From the NCBI GenBank assembly GCA_039000515.1, contig JBCFYV010000001.1:36809620-36873619 (forward strand): a DNA stretch of 64,000 nucleotides, read 5' to 3'. The notes under the pieces are model-generated. The model was not told the origin of the DNA. It was given only the letters and a program-made list of their open reading frames with translations, and searched no databases. The position numbers and the translations under genes were made by a program. Positions 47,841 to 59,630 of this stretch are shown in pieces; the first letter of the stretch is position 1, and each line of letters begins with the position of its first letter. This stretch comes from Timema cristinae (lineage: Eukaryota; Arthropoda; Insecta; Phasmatodea; Timematidae).

Positions 47841-47978
47841 CTCTTATGAAAATATCATCATGCGAAGCAATGCCAAGCATTAAGGATTTCTTCTTCCCTT
47901 CTCTCAAAAATAATCTCATCAGGATGACCTGGGCCCACGATGTCTATAACGATGCATCTTTCCAGCAGGCACTTAAAG
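47841..47978 (+). CDS. Menorin/FAM151-like gene, exon 2
   Basis: Acceptor 'tgttttgcag' (47831-47840) and donor 'aaag|gtaaat' (47979) bound 138 bases, open throughout. The peptide contains 'SIKDFFFPSLKNNLIRMTWA' followed by 'HDVYNDASFQQALK'. Menorin/FAM151 proteins, a PLC-like phosphodiesterase-related family that includes a dendrite-branching factor in worms, carry near their N-terminus a conserved T-W-A-H-A-V-N-S ... L-x-x-A-L-K-D block; here WAHDVYND is the equivalent. The exon ends in phase 1 (G), which combines with AT of exon 3 to give the expected Asp of 'ALKD'. Codon use and GC are higher than in the flanking AT-rich DNA. Confidence 0.75.
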
Positions 47979-49647
47979 GTAAATTATATTAGAATATTAA
48001 ACTAAAGTCGACTAACAAGTTAGAGCATACACTTTTGTTGTTGAAAAGAAATTATATTTTTACTGCTACACATCTTTCTGCCCATTTAAACTGTTAGTAA
48101 CTTACACTGGCTCCTCTATGGTTACATAATAGGATTATTAGAGAATATGTGCGTATTTGCACTACTAGGAAAAAAACTAATTTGCTCAACTGATTAGACA
48201 GAGCCCAGGCCTCTGAGTCAAGTGCTAATTTCTCCATTGAGACAAGAATAATCGTTTCTCTTGTAATCCGTTTTACATTTCCTTTTAAGAAACAAAAAGT
48301 AATATACCATTTAAACTGAAAGCGATTTTTCATCATGGAAATTTCCTGGTAAAAGAGTTCCCTTTGCTCATCTCTCACATCTTTCAAATTATTAGGAGAA
48401 ATATTGATGGAACGCTGCAGCGCACACACTTTCTCCTTCTTTAATCTTAAAATAGATATTTACTAAAAACCCATAAGATTTGTTGAACGAAGGTCTATAC
48501 ATTTTGGGAGAAACACTACACCAAAGATAATAAATGAAATAATATACACTGTTACTTACTTTATGGCAATAGGGGTTAAGAACACTGTTCCATAAAAATT
48601 GAGACAAGATAAATATTTTTGTCCATCAAAGAGCATTATAATCAAATTAATTTTTAATGAATTGACTTAAAAACTATCAGCTTATAGCAAAGAAAAAATT
48701 AGTTTTATAATAAAATATATCAAATATTGTTTGTTTCTATTTAATAGTACTAACATTTTACATTACTAAGTTATTTCTTATCACAAACAGTCATGGAGAA
48801 ATTATAAAAATTGGAAAATCTTTCTTATTTAAAGTAACTTCAAAGTTATTTTCATGAAAAAATTAAGATTACCATATTTTTTATAGCAATAAAGAGTATC
48901 TGGATATAAAATATAATAAAAATTAATTTTTTGCTGTTTTACTTTTAGTAAACTATCCTTAAATTTAGTTTTAGATAACTAATTACAAAAACCCTTCAGA
49001 ACGGTGGTTGTGGGGCGGGGGGAAGGAAGGGGGTGGAAAGTTTTTGCCCACTTAGGAAAATGGTTTCACCTCTGGCACGAGTTACATTATTGTGGGATCA
49101 TGAAACGTCGACATTCGTCAAAATCTTGAGCTTATTTTTTTTATGATCACAATATCTTCACTCCAAGGTGTCGAGAAAAAGAAAAAATATGTGAATGTAG
49201 GAAATGAATTTTCAAAGACATGAGATTCTAACATTTCAGTCGTAACACCAACTTGTGTACCCACACGGTGACTTTGTGCCATGATTATGGTATAATCGTA
49301 CCGAAACACGTCAGCAAGAATTGAATCGGCTTAATTTTAATCACCGATCACCTACTAAAAGGACTAATGGGACTAAACATGAATAAGACTTAGATTCTAC
49401 TCTTAACTTATTTTAATTACCAAACATTTTTCGCAGTTATAGACTCTACTGTTAAATTCGCCTGTACCACTTTGAAAGACGCTTTTACTACGAGATTAAT
49501 AATATGTAACTACTCAACATCCGTGTTTGGATTAAAAACTTGTGTTATTCTCAATTTTTGTTTAGATATTTTAATTAATTTATTATGATGTATATGTTAT
49601 GTTTTGACTACGTCAACTTATGTTCTAATAATTTTTGTCTATGATGT

Positions 49648-49690
<43 letters not shown>

Positions 49691-50439
49691 AACATTTCTT
49701 GACATATTTATACTTGATGTAAGCACATTTAGATGTTTTTAACATTAAATATATACATTTCAACTTTTCAATATTATTTAACATTTCATTAAATCATGAG
49801 TGTATGATAACCTTTTACTCTATATTGCTAATCTTATGTTTTTATTTAAGTCTTAACCAAATTCATTACTACTCCTTACTTCATTATTACTTAAAATGTT
49901 TTCTAAAAAAGACATTCAGATTCAATAGTATCTATAGCACCAAAGATGAATAATTTGTGTTCATTCTTTTTTACAATAAATCCATGCAAAACAACATTAG
50001 ACGTAATACAATTTTCACTTTAATATACCTGTAGCTTTAACTCAGGTATATCGTATTCCTGATGTATTAGGAAACTAGTGGAAAAATTTATTACAGGTTA
50101 GCATAGGTCATGTTGGCAAAACATCTGCAAGATGGGCGAATCCAATTTTATACAAGGTCTTAATTAAATTCTTCAGTACTCTAAGCTTTATGGTGAAGGA
50201 ATAACATTGTATAGTTCTACCAGCAAAACATAAGTATTCCAATACCCTTTATATCACACCAAGAGTAGTCTTGGTACCTTAATTAACTAAGAATTTTCAA
50301 AATAGATTAATGCGTTTATTTCATGCCAGACCAATGAAACAGAGTAATTGATGAATATTTATTTCCATTATGTAGGAGAACTATTTTCAAACATAATTTT
50401 TTTTTAATTCACATAATTTAATTGTTTCTAGCCTGTGGA
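47979..50439. other. Intron 2, first part, no repeat recognised except (TA)n
   Basis: A (TA)n run lies at 49649-49686. Two minus-strand open frames (48094-48429, 48392-48607) are longer than average, but I recognise no family in them. Confidence 0.4.
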
Positions 50440-50700
50440 GGTTTTTTATTCAATCATATATTTTTCTCAACGGATTGGTTGGCCTGTTGTAACTTCATAT
50501 GCCTTATAATCTAACCTAAGACAAGGTCTGATAGAACATCCTGTTCCCGCCCATTAATTCATCATTGTGAAATGGTAAATAGATATATCATCAATGGTCA
50601 ATTTTTCGGCTCTGCTGGGAATTGAACTCTAGGCCTTTAATTAAGTAAAAATACATGCTACCAACTAAGCTAAGTGTCAGAGAAACTTAATTTATATGAT
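50440..50700 (-). mobile_element. tRNA-like SINE, type D, reverse orientation
   Basis: It parallels 17670-17910: 'ctagcctgtggaggtttttt', 'cttcatatgccttataatc', 'atcattgtgaaatggtaaa' and the B-box complement 'gggaattgaactctagg', with the head complement 'accaactaagctaagtg' at the right. Confidence 0.65.
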
Positions 50701-50975
50701 TGTATTAATAATATGGATAATTCTTAAGGATTGTTTTAAATAGCTGTGTATTTTTTTTCATAAGACTACGAATATCCTCCCCATACTGTCCTTCTAATAA
50801 TAAAATACTATGATCACACCTCACTGTGTTGCTAGTATAAAGTTATTTTTAGCAAGTTCCTGCTTAATGTGATTTCCAATTCTGAAACGGGGAAACAAGG
50901 AGTTCCTCTTGATCTTTGCTTAAATTAGGTCACAAGTTTAGTCATTCAAATCTTATTGTTTGATTTAATGTAACT

Positions 50976-51221
50976 GCCCTCGGTGATATGGTTAACTAAC
51001 ACGCTAGTTTCATGTTGAGCTAGACTGCCAAGGATGGGAAGATCAAGGTTCGAATACCAGTTTATTGAACTTGGGTGGTTTTCAATAAATGGTTTTCTAC
51101 TCTACCTCTACACAAATGAGGGTTAGCTTACTCCAAAATTTAGCCTTCCCAAGTCTGAACCAATTAGCAATATTAGTTCTTAAGCGTATAACCCGAAGTG
51201 GTAGTAAGACGCGGTGCTAGG
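50976..51221 (+). mobile_element. tRNA-derived SINE, type B, nearly complete
   Basis: The head 'gccctcggtgatatggttaa' is followed by B box 'caaggttcgaataccag', body 'tcaataaatggttttctac', then 'aaccaattagcaatattag', and shared tail 'aacccgaagtggtagtaaga', 'cgcggtgct'. The trinucleotide tail has been lost. Confidence 0.8.
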
Positions 51222-53559
51222 AAAAAAAGTATCGTTTCATCATTTACTGGACCACAAATTTTAAAGCACGAAAATACTTGCTAGCAAAAAAATTCGCTAC
51301 TCATGAATTTGAAAATAAGAGGCTGTACCAAAACCGAGATAATTTTGAAAGATTTCTACTGTCGTGCGAGACGGTGTGGTGTTGTTTCACTTGCGAATGT
51401 GTTTTCAATCTGACAACACTGTGAAACCATGACGTGCCGAGTGATTAAGGCGTTGGTATGCAGCAACAAGCCATTATGCAAGATACGTAACTGAAAGTAA
51501 GGACTATTATTGGATTGAGTGCATCATGTAAAACGATTTGTTTGGTTTTATTAGGAAAACCTTTTCCAGTTGTTTGTTTCTAGGTGTGTCTCAAAAATTT
51601 CTCGGTTTATATAATATTTTTTATTCACTACCAATTTATAAATATTGGTAGCGTGTTTATATGAAACTCTAAAATTTCACGATCCCAGTTCGATTCTAAT
51701 TTTAATTTTTTTTTCAGATTAAAAAATCACTTGCTAACAATTTGAACTCATTGAAATGTTATTTTATTTTCGCAACAATTTTTATAACATAAATATGCCT
51801 AAATATTTTAAATGTGCAACCAATGATTATCTTGCTTATCCTTATACTTAAATGTGTACATTTTTATGTCATCAAACCCAATAATTTAATTTTTAATTAA
51901 TCACCAACATACAAAATTTTAAAACTAATGTTAGTTATTATTTTTAATTTACTACGGTGTATAATTAATTTTAAGGAAGAATATTATAGTATTCTATATA
52001 GGCTAAATTACATTGTATACTTCTTTAAATATATTTAAAATAAATTATATGCTCATTGATAAATTAATTTAAAATGAATTTCTATTTTTTCAGTCTGATA
52101 TTTTTATTTTAAATGGATAAACTAGGATCTAAACATTTGAGCTCAAAGTTTTGAGGAATGTGATGCTACTATCTCAATCAAGTTGACAGTTAAATAATTT
52201 TGAAAAATTAATAATAAATATTATTAAAATTAGAACTACAACCAAATACATATTTTTATTGGTGGATTAACTAAAGTGTACAAAGCAATCATATATTTTA
52301 ACTCTACAAACCTATTTTGTGAAATGATTGGTTTATTTTATTAAAATCACTCTCAAAATGTTGCAACCGAACAGACTAATGACGTCCATTTGGTTTTATT
52401 ATGCTATATTCAAAAGATACGCCAGGTGTGAGGTTGGCGAGTAGAATATGCTCCCTATTCGATCGTATGACATCATTTTATGCAGCACAGACGTTTCAAA
52501 ATTAGGAGTTCGAGAGATTGTGTGCGAGATGAGAGAAATATGCTAGTGACTCGCTCCCAGCACGTTTCAAAATTAGGTACCCTGGTTAATAGTCCAAATC
52601 CTTAGACGTGGCTGGATCATTAGAGATCAAATTTTGCAGCACACTTATCTGCACTATCCTTTTAACTGCTTCCTTCATATCATTCTTCAAGGGAAGTTGT
52701 TACTGGCAGCTCATAAATGTGTGGAATACCTTATTACAGATAATATGATATGGCATTTGAAACTGTATACTTTTTAGAATTCCTCATGATATTTTTATCA
52801 TCCAGAAATAACAATCATGAACGTAGTTGTTGGATCATAGGTAAAGCAAAAGGCATACTTTTATTGAATTTCTCATTTAGCACCATCCTTATATTCGTCG
52901 TGCCGGTAATACATCTCGTATAAGTAGACCAGTTTTTGTCCTTGTCAACAATTTTGGGAATTAAATATAAATAATATGCACATTTAATAATGCTGCTAAT
53001 GGTTTACTTCCTAGTAGCTTTAATTTTAAAATGATCAAAACCTAACAGTAATTTCAAAGTTGATTAAGACATTTCCTTTTCTTTTAATTAAAACAATACA
53101 ATGGTGGGCAAAACTCCATGGTGTGAGCGCACAAGCAATAGATACCTACCAGGCGGCCTCAGCGGTTATCGACGAAAGTGACACCATTTGGCGTTAGAGT
53201 GGGCTATGTGCTCAGCACCCCCCCCCCCCCCCATACCAGCTGTTAATCTCAGTATTCAAAACTGGAGCTGCCATTCATTTATACATGTAAATCCTTATTT
53301 GTCCCCACAAGTGTAAAGGCCTTTCCAGACTCACAGCTTCACAACACATAAGACAAAAACACTCTCCAAATAAACAAAGAGAATTATCTCATGCTATAGC
53401 TGTTTCTCCATATCTGAAAGAGATATTGTGTTAGCATACATCCAGGAAAACATTACTCATCAAGACATCATTACCGTATGTGAGGAGGTGCGATAAAGAC
53501 TGGGTTTATTTATTTGAATATTGTGGATCAAGTTACGAAGCAAATATATATTGTGGAGG
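51222..53559. other. Intron 2, middle part, mostly featureless
   Basis: A poly(C) run of 15 lies at 53218-53232. 'cacgtttcaaaattagg' words recur about 75 bases apart near 52495 and 52560. No coding was recognised. Confidence 0.4.
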
Positions 53560-53780
53560 AGTGAGTGGATTAATAGAAAGAGGTAGGTCATGTAAGTCGT
53601 GGATAAATGTTGTAGACTAGTGTGTGAAAAAGAGAAACATTAAGAGTTTGAATAATAAAGAGTATATATATTACTCGGTGTATTGATTATGTTGAAGCGA
53701 AGGGAGTACGTAAGATAGGGAAGAGTGGAGAAATTTAGTGAGGATGGATTAAGTACGAGTTTTTTTTAGATATATGTACA
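53560..53780 (+). pseudogene. LINE ORF2 C-terminal relic
   Basis: The plus strand reads 'ERGRSCKSWINVVD', then 'KKRNIKSLNN', then 'DREEWRNLVRMD', with stops between. This is the typical LINE ending G-R-P-x-K-x-W ... D-R-x-x-W-R-x-L-V. Flanking (53440-53560) may hold a little more of the same relic. Confidence 0.6.
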
Positions 53781-54284
53781 GTTTATTGGCTAACGCGTCA
53801 AGTAGTTGCGTGATGCGTATGTTTATAATATGTACCTATTATGTTTTCATGCAAAAATACACTATATATATATATATATATTGTGATTTGGTGTGATTTT
53901 TTTGTCATATCAAATCTATACACAAAAAAATCAGCTAACAACAGCCAAAATGTAATATAGGTAAATAACTGTTTTCTATATTGTAATTTGAGGCTAATAA
54001 AAATAGTATAAACTCATTCTAGGCATAAAATTTCGTATATACCATAAGCACAAGTTACAGTCAGAGATAAGTTAGAAATTTGAAATTATTACTTTTAATA
54101 ATGTATTGTATTATTCTCTTTTTTAAAAAAATTGGCATGGTAATTGTTAAGTATTTTCAAAAAATTAAAGCTATCATTAAATTTAAATATAATATCATAT
54201 ATATACATATAGTTTTTTAACTTGAAACCTTAACGGATTATAGGTGACGCTGTAAACACAGTGATATACATTGATCACTCTAGC

Positions 54285-54465
54285 TACTGCGTCACCTACT
54301 ACCCTTTAGGGTTATAAGTTTAATTACTAGGGAAGAGGAAGGTTGATTTGTATAAGTATTCCTGCCTTTGCATTAAGGAAAAATGCAAAACTATTCTATT
54401 TAGGACAAATCACACTCAGTACCAAGATCTCCCTCTATCAGTGGTCAGGTATATTGTGAGTTTGA
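54285..54465 (-). mobile_element. Worn SINE, type C, reverse orientation
   Basis: 'gcgtcacctactacccttta' with 'gggttataag' is the tail complement. 'ggaagaggaaggttgatttg', a body with 'ctatttaggacaaatcacac' and the head side 'gatgcctgaggac' follow. Confidence 0.55.
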
Positions 54466-54857
54466 TGCCTGAGGACTTAACGACAAAACGATATTTATAA
54501 TAAGTTTGAAATAATGTATTACATATGCTTACAACTGTATACTTTTATCAAAATATTTCTAGATTTATGTTCAACTCCCCTTTTAAATGAAACCTGAAAC
54601 TAAGTTATTTGCACAATTGTATGTACAATACATGACTAGCGAATCTCACCAATTTGAAATGATCATTAATTATGGAATAAACCATAAAAAGTATCGTAAG
54701 TGACCAATTATAAAATTGACAGTTTGTTATGATAATTGATTCCAGTGTCCAAGTATCATAATTTCAAAATTTTCAAATATCTTCTCTTAATTGTTAATAT
54801 TGATTGTGATAGAATGATCGCCTGTTTAATTTAGTGAATCAATGTGGATTGTTTCAG

Positions 54858-55083
54858 ATAAAAGTATGATGATTGTAGGTGACGTCGAATTGGGTATCAG
54901 AGCATTAGGCTCCAAAAGGACATATACGCCTAAAATGAAAATTATTATTATAATAAAGGGATGAGTCTAAATACATTTTTGAAGAAAGCTGCAGATGCCA
55001 AATCTGTCGCTGTTAAACTAAACTTTGATAATATAAGTAAATTTGGAAAATCAGTCGAGGTCTTACAAGCTATGAGTGGAGAA
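54858..55083 (+). pseudogene. Menorin/FAM151-like gene, exon 3, frame lost and active-site motifs altered
   Basis: Acceptor 'tgtttcag' (ending 54857) and donor 'gaa|gtaagt' (55084) are intact. The first block (54858-54931) reads on from exon 2 as 'KSMMIVGDVELG' and 'KRTYTP'; the family has M-M-I-E-A/G-D-V here. The second block (54961-55083), in another frame, reads 'MSLNTFLKKAADAKSVAVKL' then 'NFDNISKFGKSVEVLQAM', matching the L-x-x-F-L ... G-I-K-L-D-F-K region. Between them, where the family has P-I-M-A-H-P-P, an ATT-rich 29-base stretch reads 'KMKIIIII', is out of frame and runs into TGA at 54962. The acidic E (now V), the His block and the D of KLDF (now N) are all changed. Either a decayed gene or an inactive paralogue. 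Confidence 0.7.
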
Positions 55084-55389
55084 GTAAGTTTACACGCAAG
55101 AAAACATGTTTTTACAGTTATTATCTAAATAAACAAGTTTATCGAAATGTAATTCTGCAGTAGTAGCCTACTGGATATATGGGGTTTAGTTTACTATGTA
55201 ATTTTTGTAAACTGGGTTTAACTTTTTGGTGCCGTTTTAAACACAAAAGATCTAAGACAAATTTTGTAAAAAATTGTTTAAAAGGATTTTCATAGATAGG
55301 CTCAATGCCACTCAGATACTACAAGATTATTCAATCAAAAATAGAACAGCTATTCATTATCATCAAAGGTTTCAATCCTGTAGCCGGGT
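55084..55389. other. Sequence after exon 3, presumed intron
   Basis: Nothing recognised up to the antisense LINE relic. Confidence 0.4.
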
Positions 55390-57300
55390 CAGTTTAGTAA
55401 AATGTCTTCATCATTCTTATGTCGTTAATCAATCTTCCTCCTTTAATTACTTAAATTCTTCACCTCCCACTTGAACACTTTCTGTTACACTTCCATCTCT
55501 TTCTTGGCTTCCCTTGACGTTTTTTCCTACATACTTCATTACCAAAATTTCTTTGGCAGTTTCTCTTTTATAATCTTCATTACATACCCATAACATCTGT
55601 CTTGACTTCACCACTATCTCACGTACCCCTACTCATTCCCAGATGACTTCATTCCTAATATTGTTTCTCCATGTGACAGTTAACATGATCATAACAACTT
55701 TATGGCCATAAGCTCCAATTTACTATTACCTCTTACATTCGACGTCCATGCTTCTTTTGGATGTGTTACAATGGGTATAAAGTATGGCCTGTACAACATA
55801 TTCATATAGTTCAAAGGACTTTTTATTCTCCATAGCAGTTATCTTACACATTTATAGATCAACTCTTCCTCCTGCCCTCTCCTCATTACATCTTCTATAC
55901 TTTCACCTTTCACATCAATCACATTACCAAGTTATTTTACGTTATGCAGCCTTCTCAGTTATAATATGTACTAATTATTGCTTTATTGGGCCTTATAATT
56001 TTCCTTGTCATCACTATTAATTCACGATTTCCCATAAAGACTATATTTCATTCCAAACATTTTCACTTCCTAATTTTATTCTTGTAGTTGATCCTGTACT
56101 TCCGCTTCCTTCTCTACCCTTAGCATCAATCTATCAGAAAACATAATGGCTTTAACATGTTTTCCTCCCCGAGGTTTCCTGCCCCTTTGTTCATGACCAT
56201 TACCATTACAGAGAGTAATGGGGAAAGGTCACTCTCCAGCTCCACTCAATTTTTTATTTGGAAACAATTCGTCCTTAAACTATCCATCATAAAACAACTT
56301 CTGTTATCCTCATACATACTTTTCACTATCATTGCAACTTCTCTTTCCCCTTTACGCTTTCGCTTTACAAATATTATTTCTATTCACTCTATAATATTCC
56401 CCCGCCACATTTATAAAATTCGTTACCAAGGATTTTCCATAGTCGTACCTTCTTTCATAATCTGTCATATATCAAAGATTAGTCTAGTGTAGACTTCTGT
56501 TTCCTAAATCTTTGCTGTCCCTCTCTACACCCTCCTTTCATTTTATTTAATAATCTCTTTTCCAGTATATTCTCATCTAGCTATGTACAGATACACATGA
56601 GTGTTATCCTCCTATTATTTGTACAACCATTCCTGTATTTCTTTAAAATAGGTTTTATAGCTCCCCATTTTATATCTCCTAGTAGTTGTTTTCCTTTCAA
56701 ATCACTCTCAGCACCCTGTATAATCTTTGTATACCTATTACACTTGCTGCTATTATCATTTACACTGTTAGTTCGACCACCCTCAATTCTTTTCCTTGTT
56801 TCATCCTCTTTAATGCGTCCTCCACCTCTTTTCACGTGGGAAGTCTTTTCTTCTCTTCTGCTATTTCTTTTTACCCTTTTGTTTCACTCTAATCCTTTCC
56901 TTTTCTAGATTGAACATCTTCTCAAACAATCTCCTCCGTAGTTCATTTTATTCTTCTCCTGTCTTCAAAGTTCTTCCTTCTTCATTCAGCTTTTTAACTT
57001 GTTGTATGTTCTCTTTCCTCCTGTTTATTACTTTGCTAAGTTTAAGAATGTCTTTCCATTTTTAAATCTAATCTTTCCTGTCTTCTCGTACAATTCACTT
57101 AATTTATTTTCTTCTTCTTCATATATTCTGCCTCTGTTTCCACATTCTTATTCTTAAAACTTCTTCTAAATGCTTTATTCTTCTCCTCCACTGATCCCTT
57201 CACCCAGTCCTTCCAATTGAATGTCTCCTTCCTCTTATTCCTTGTCCTCCAAATTACCTCCTCTACAGCTCTCACCAAACTGTTTTTAATCTTTTCTAAT
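55390..57300 (-). pseudogene. Degenerate LINE ORF2, endonuclease-RT linker through C-terminus
   Basis: Read on the minus strand from 57300, the linker has 'VEEVIWRTRNKRKETFNWKD' and 'EEKNKAFRRSFKN' (the W-W-N-x-x-V ... K-N-K-A-W/F-R-R pattern). It is followed by 'WGAIKPILKKY' and 'NRRITLMC' (I-V-P-I-x-K ... N-Y-R-G-I-T-L-M), 'QQRFRKQKSTLD' (Q-x-G-F-R-x-x-R-S-T-x-D), a palm remnant 'ESDLSPLLSVMVM', 'MLYRPYFIPIVTH' with 'EAWTSNVRGNSKL', and a C-terminal 'MRNEV'-like region. Many stops and frame changes; the FADD box is not visible. The plus-strand open frames at 55784-56908 are the pyrimidine-rich complement of this relic. It is a different lineage from the Jockey element at 59141. Confidence 0.8.
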
Positions 57301-58945
57301 TCAACTTAAACACTTTGCCGTATAGAATATTATAGAATTAACATGAAATTTTTTTTTGCACATAATATCAGGGAATTATCAAGGAATTTTGGAGAGACCC
57401 AGGAAAGTTTTTTAAACAGCGAACATTTTTAAAAGTACTAATAAAAATTGTTATACTACCATTGTTGCATACGATTAAAAAGAGTGAAATATAACAAAAT
57501 TTGTCAATGTTTTCTCGCGAAACAAATATTTTATTCAAATTGTTTGTTCAAAGTTGAAGGTTCAGTCAACCGACATTTTCAGCCAAAATGTTTGGTACGC
57601 AAGCTTTTCCCTCTCTCTCTCTCTCTCTTTTCTCTTACTCTTCCACATTCATGCAGGTAGCAACTAATTACTTGAAAATTACTTTGGTTTTCCATTTGCC
57701 CTTGACCGTTAAGAAGCCTATTATTATCTTTTAATTGAATTTCAAATTAACTCAAAATTTCAGTGTATTTAATGAGTAGGCCTATTTAAAACACTGTTAT
57801 ATAACAAATGTCAATATTTTTACCAACTCAGTTCTATATGCGTATTTGAAAGACATTTTTAACTAAAATTATTTTAAATGTAGTAAATATATTTTTCACT
57901 CCATTAACCACACTATTTCATGATTTATAATTTTTATCAAAATGAAAACTGAATGTACATTTTAATTATAATTCTATAGTGGGTAAAAATATTGGATTTT
58001 TTTAAACCAGTGTTAATGTCAAAAATGCCTGGAAAACCTGGTATTATCAGGGAATATTTTCCAAAATTAAGTAGACATCCTGCATTATTATGTATTGTAA
58101 ATTGAATTGCTAGTAGCTCTCTCGGATTGACTTATTGATATATTTCATCGATGATTTTATTTTTTTAAACTGCTTAATGTAAAAGAGGTATTTGTAATGT
58201 TTTTAAAAACTGTAATTTCTGATAATATGGTAAAATTTGATATAATTACATTACGTGTTTTTGATATTTTAAATTACGTTTGTCCTGAGAATTTAAATGC
58301 TTAAGAAATATTTTAACTGAGTCTGTAGCATGATAACCTGAACTAGATAATGCTAGTTTGAACCGTCTTTGGAGTTTAATTGGATTTATTTTTGAATAAT
58401 GTATGCTAGTTGGACAGATTATTGATTTAGTCTTATACATTAAGATGGGGATATATGCAATTCGAGAAATCCATGTGATTATGCAGTTTTTATATCAAAA
58501 CATTTAAATAATTAATACATTGCTTCAGCACAAACATAAGAGATTTATTTTCTTCAAATAATGATACAAATATTTGTTGAATATCTGACTTGAGCATAAC
58601 GGCATTACATGATTAATTTTTAAATTAATAAAAAAGCTTTTCATTAAATGTCAAGAAAATCTTGACAGATATTCAAGATCTATTTAATATCATTACATGA
58701 AGAAAATTAAACGGTTTTTAATGGAGTTATATCTAATTTATATAGACAGAAAAAAAAGTTGCTGAAAAAAGTGCACACATAAAACTCCGCGTTTTTCTGA
58801 CCTCGCTTATATACCAAACTTTATTCTAAATATGTATTGAGTTTAATATTATTATTTTACATTGCCTCTAGATAGTAGATGATTGCACTGGTAAATCCTC
58901 ATTGTCAATACAATCAATTCGATTGAATTTTGAATCGAGGAGTTT
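57301..58945. other. AT-rich stretch, no feature recognised
   Basis: A short (CT)n lies at 57609-57629. No further Menorin-like exon could be found here. Confidence 0.4.
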
Positions 58946-59090
58946 CAATACTGGTACTTATGAAATAACGTCTATATGCGAAACTGGTACTTGTACAATA
59001 AAGTCAACATGCAATACTGGTAATTTAATAGTCCTGTCCACATGCAATACTGGTACATGTACAGTTCTCTTCATATTCAATGTTGGTACT
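58946..59090. repeat. 33-bp minisatellite, five units
   Basis: The word 'ctggta/ttggta' starts at 58951, 58984, 59017, 59050 and 59083, exactly 33 bases apart. Because 33 is a multiple of three, the plus strand stays open (58902-59093) and would encode an 11-residue repeat of the type C-N-T-G-T-C-T-x-x-S-T. It ends about 40 bases before the LINE insertion site. Whether it is expressed is unknown. Confidence 0.9.
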
Positions 59091-59128
59091 TAACTACATG
59101 TAATAACATCACTTTAAAATACCAAAAG

Positions 59129-59140
59129 GGACAATTAAAT
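59129..59140. repeat. Target-site duplication, left copy
   Basis: 'ggacaattaaat' is identical to 63913-63924 and immediately borders the LINE's 3' end. With one mismatch the identity extends five bases further left. Confidence 0.9.
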
Positions 59141-59630
59141 GGGTTGCCCCTGTTGCCCCAACCTCCCCACTTGCCAATAGAGACATTGACAAGCATTGGG
59201 AAGTTTTGGCTGATTTGATATGCGAGTTACAGGTTGTTTTCACAGACCCTTATCCTCGTTGCATGAACTTAATATTAAATGACTTGGTACCTATGATTTA
59301 ATTGTACAAAGTACACGGTTTGAGTTGGTTTGTAGCCCGACACAAGATATCCACCTTGGCAGAAGCGCCAAGCTAGGTCACCTGTGAAAGGGCTGTATTT
59401 CTTTGCGAGTTACAGGCAGCATTCGCTAGCCCTTATCCTCATGGAATGAGGGTGAAAAATATGAATTTGTGAAAATATATATCTAATGAAAGATGGGTTG
59501 ATTGATTGTGAGTTTGTGATGATTATCTGAAAAGGAAACGCATGTTTGATTAGTCAAAATATACACTTGATGAAGGATGAAAATTGAATGTGAAGGTGTG
59601 AATGATGTTGCTCCTTCCTCTTATCCCTCT
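59141..59630 (-). other. LINE 3' UTR with internal direct repeats
   Basis: Two ~45-bp imperfect direct repeats lie at 59222-59266 and 59405-59449, sharing on the plus strand 'gcgagttacagg' and 'ccttatcctc'. The extreme 3' end, read on the minus strand, is 'ttggggcaacaggggcaacc' plus c, two copies of a 9-base GGGGCAACA-like unit that replace a poly(A) tail. Confidence 0.8.

Noticed and set aside
48094..48429. 111-codon minus-strand frame in intron 2
   Set aside because: No family features, no splice or start context, and overlapping another open frame; treated as chance, though a worn transposon relic is possible.
55784..56908. Several 70-110 codon plus-strand frames
   Set aside because: They are the pyrimidine-rich complement of the minus-strand LINE relic at 55390-57300, which explains the sequence far better.
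7102..59090. CRISPR array suggested by regular tandem repeats (50, 87, 33 bp units)
   Set aside because: Units are contiguous tandem repeats without unique spacers, no cas genes are present, and the DNA is eukaryotic.
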